From: Paraburkholderia sejongensis
GTDB taxonomy: Bacteria; Pseudomonadota; Gammaproteobacteria; Burkholderiales; Burkholderiaceae
DNA: 64,000 nucleotides
Assembly: GCF_020880815.1 (NCBI RefSeq)
Contig: NZ_JAJITD010000018.1
Span: forward strand, 1-64,000
Reading direction: 5' to 3'
Shown here piece by piece: positions 62,447 through 64,000 of the stretch (position 1 is the first letter of the stretch; the number at the start of each line of letters is the position of its first letter). Below the pieces are notes generated by a model. The model had not been told where the DNA came from and searched no databases. It saw nothing but the letters and a program-made list of their open reading frames with translations. The position numbers and the translations under genes were made by a program.

Positions 62447-62737
62447 GACTACTCTCCTTAACCCCGACACCGCGTGGCGATGCGGTTAATTTCGTGCGCC
62501 TTGCGGCGTAACCCGAAGCGCGCGCGCTTCGTCTCCATCGAATCTCTACGTTACCGCAGGCCGCCTCGCCTCGCTGGCGATCCGGTCACCGGCGACCCTT
62601 CGGTCATTGTGAGCGGGCAGCGCGTCGAGCTTATTACACTGCCGCAAAAACCACGGCTGCGCTATTGTCGCCGGCCAAAAACTCACGCGGTCCGCGCTGT
62701 TCACGCGATGCGCAGCCGACGAACCGCGTTGCCTCGC

Positions 62738-63103
62738 TCAGCCCATGCGCTGCCACGGGCGCGGTCCGGCGAGGATATGCGCATGCAGGTGATACACCTC
62801 CTGCCCGCCGCCAGGACCGGTATTGATTACCGTGCGAAAGCCGGTCTCGCCGCCGGTGTAGGCGACGCCCAACTGGGCGGCCAGCCGCGCGGTCAGAATT
62901 AACATTCTACCAAGCAGCGGTGCGTCGTCTTCGGTGGTGTTGGACAGTGTCGCGATGTGCTTGCGGGGAATCACCAGCACATGCGTTTCGGCCGCCGGGC
63001 GGATGTCGCGGAAGGCGACGAACTCGTCGTCTTCATGGACTTTGGTAGACGGAATTTCGCCGGCGGCAATCTTGCAGAAAAGGCAGTTTGGATCGTGACT
63101 CAT
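62738..63103 (-). CDS. HIT family protein (HinT-like purine nucleoside phosphoramidase)
   Basis: A 121-aa histidine-triad protein. The catalytic HxHxH motif is VYHLHAHILAGPRPW at the C-terminus, and the N-terminus DPNCLFCKIAAGEIPSTKVHEDDEFVAFRDI is typical of HinT. It hydrolyses nucleoside phosphoramidates. It lies in the conserved his-HIT-tat neighbourhood of betaproteobacteria. Confidence 0.93.
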   Translation of the reverse strand: MSHDPNCLFCKIAAGEIPSTKVHEDDEFVAFRDIRPAAETHVLVIPRKHIATLSNTTEDDAPLLGRMLILTARLAAQLGVAYTGGETGFRTVINTGPGGGQEVYHLHAHILAGPRPWQRMG

Positions 63104-63195
63104 CGTATTCCTGACGCGGTATGACTGAAGCGCGACGCCTCACGCGACGCGGGCCGGCTTGCGAGCCGGCCCGATCACGGCAGGCTGCGCGCTGC

Positions 63196-63591
63196 TCAGA
63201 CCCAGCCGCGCGGGTTCGCGAACGGCTTGTTATCGTACAGATACAGCCAGCCTTTGATAATACGGTACAACATCCAGATGCTGACAGCCCACAGCACCGG
63301 AATGCCGATCAGCACGAGCAGCAGCAACGCGCCGATCGCGTAGCCGACGAGGCCCAGCCAGAACGTGCGAATCTGCCACTCGAAGTGCGCTTCGTACGGC
63401 GTGCCGACGACGTCCGGACGCTTGATGTAATTGATGATGATCGCGATCAGAATGGTCAGCCCACCGGTCAGCCAGTGGACTGCATAGAGCGCGTACAGCA
63501 CGTGGGTCAGCGTGCGCAGGCTGCGCTCGCGTTCGGGCTCCAGTGCGTGGCGGTAGACCGGCGGCGGGTAGCTTTCTTGCGACTGTTCCAT
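63196..63591 (-). CDS. DUF4870-like membrane protein
   Basis: A 131-aa membrane protein with about three hydrophobic segments at roughly 31-52, 77-95 and 97-112. The features HALEPERERSLRTLTHVLYALYAVHWLTGG, HFEWQIRTFWLGLVGYAIGALLLLVLIGIP and YRIIKGWLYLYDNKPFANP fit the DUF4870/Tic20-like group. Function is unknown. It sits between hisE and the HIT gene on the same strand. Confidence 0.78.
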   Translation of the reverse strand: MEQSQESYPPPVYRHALEPERERSLRTLTHVLYALYAVHWLTGGLTILIAIIINYIKRPDVVGTPYEAHFEWQIRTFWLGLVGYAIGALLLLVLIGIPVLWAVSIWMLYRIIKGWLYLYDNKPFANPRGWV

Positions 63592-63699
63592 GCTAGCGTC
63601 CTCCCGAAGATGCGCTTGGGCGAAATATGGGTGCCGGCACGCCCGACTTCAACCGGCAACGCCGCGTTGCCAGCCACAGCGGCGCCGCGGCGCGGGTAT

Positions 63700-64000
63700 T
63701 CAGTCGCCGTTCTGCTCGCGCTCGCGGCTCTTGCGCAGCGCCTTTTCCTCGAGACCCGATAGCCCTTCGCGGCGCTCCAGTTCGGCGAGCACGTCGGCCG
63801 GGCTCAGGTCGAAATGCGACAGCATCACGAGGCAGTGAAACCACAGGTCCGCGACCTCGCCGACCAGCGCCTTCGGCGCGCCGCCGTGGCGCGTGTCCTT
63901 TGCGGCCAGCACGACTTCGGTGGCTTCCTCGCCGATCTTCTTCAGGATCGCGTCGTCGCCCTTGTGGAACAGGCGAGATACGTACGACAGGTCCGGATCG
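63700..64000 (-). CDS. hisE: Phosphoribosyl-ATP pyrophosphatase HisE (5' end outside window)
   Basis: The 3' portion of a histidine-biosynthesis gene, open to the window edge (about 99 codons visible). The visible protein reads DPDLSYVSRLFHKGDDAILKK, then IGEEATEVVLAAKD, then GEVADLWFHCLVMLSHF. These hold the MazG-like EExxE and ExxD metal motifs of HisE. It hydrolyses phosphoribosyl-ATP to phosphoribosyl-AMP. The start and the expected upstream his genes lie beyond 64000. Confidence 0.92.
   Translation of the reverse strand, partial: DPDLSYVSRLFHKGDDAILKKIGEEATEVVLAAKDTRHGGAPKALVGEVADLWFHCLVMLSHFDLSPADVLAELERREGLSGLEEKALRKSREREQNGD

Overview
The window is ordinary chromosomal DNA of a high-GC betaproteobacterium. 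Gene content, gene order and protein character all point to Burkholderiaceae, most likely Paraburkholderia or Burkholderia. Diagnostic neighbourhoods are mltA-apaG-rpe-gph-trpEGDC, hemA-prfA-prmC-grxD-ubiX, petABC-sspA-sspB, and hisE-(membrane protein)-HIT-tatABC facing an htrA-type protease. I see no insertion sequence, CRISPR array, intact prophage or plasmid function. Genus is an inference; no rRNA is present to confirm it.

Layout. 0.1-5.8 kb: phenylacetate catabolism (paaF divergent from paaN-paaG-paaI-paaK) with a TetR-type palindrome between paaF and paaN. 5.9-9.6 kb: mltA, a small membrane protein, apaG, rpe, gph. 9.5-15.5 kb: trpEGDC, a CYTH triphosphatase and ung; a short leader peptide rich in Trp codons with alternative RNA hairpins precedes trpE. 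15.7-21.1 kb (minus): azoR, an M61 peptidase, dsbC, a UbiH-type hydroxylase and a small anchored protein. 21.4-30.5 kb (plus): ychF, the ugpBAEC glycerol-3-phosphate importer, ettA and a DUF748-like protein. 30.6-33.4 kb (minus): a HAD phosphatase, an M24B aminopeptidase and a small membrane protein. 33.6-39.8 kb (plus): an atypical response regulator, hemA, prfA, prmC, grxD, ubiX and a LigB-type dioxygenase. 39.9-48.9 kb: an APC permease, a cold-shock protein, a YegD-type Hsp70, two MFS transporters, a nitroreductase, a TetR regulator and a DUF1415 protein. 48.9-53.7 kb: two methyltransferases, two small uncharacterised genes and a flavoprotein. 53.7-54.4 kb: a low-GC intergenic island with direct repeats beside tRNA-Thr. 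54.4-64 kb: sspB, sspA, petC, petB, petA and a Nif3-like protein (minus), an htrA-type protease (plus), then tatCBA, HIT, a DUF4870-like protein and the 3' part of hisE (minus).

How the genes work together. The paa genes supply the CoA activation, isomerisation, hydration and semialdehyde oxidation steps of aerobic phenylacetate breakdown; the paaABCDE epoxidase is not in the window. The trp cluster makes tryptophan from chorismate (trpF, trpB and trpA are elsewhere) and appears to be controlled by transcription attenuation. prmC methylates the GGQ motif of the adjacent prfA product. petABC encodes a complete cytochrome bc1 complex, and tatABC a complete Tat translocase, which in bacteria typically exports the Rieske protein.

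The items most worth a second look are the trp leader/attenuator (9579-9746), the repeat pair with tiny GTG-started Cys-containing frames next to tRNA-Thr (53883-54129), a response regulator whose phosphoacceptor Asp is Glu (33557-34267), paired palindromes between an MFS gene and its TetR neighbour, and a structured leader in front of the APC permease. None of these amounts to a clearly new multi-gene system.
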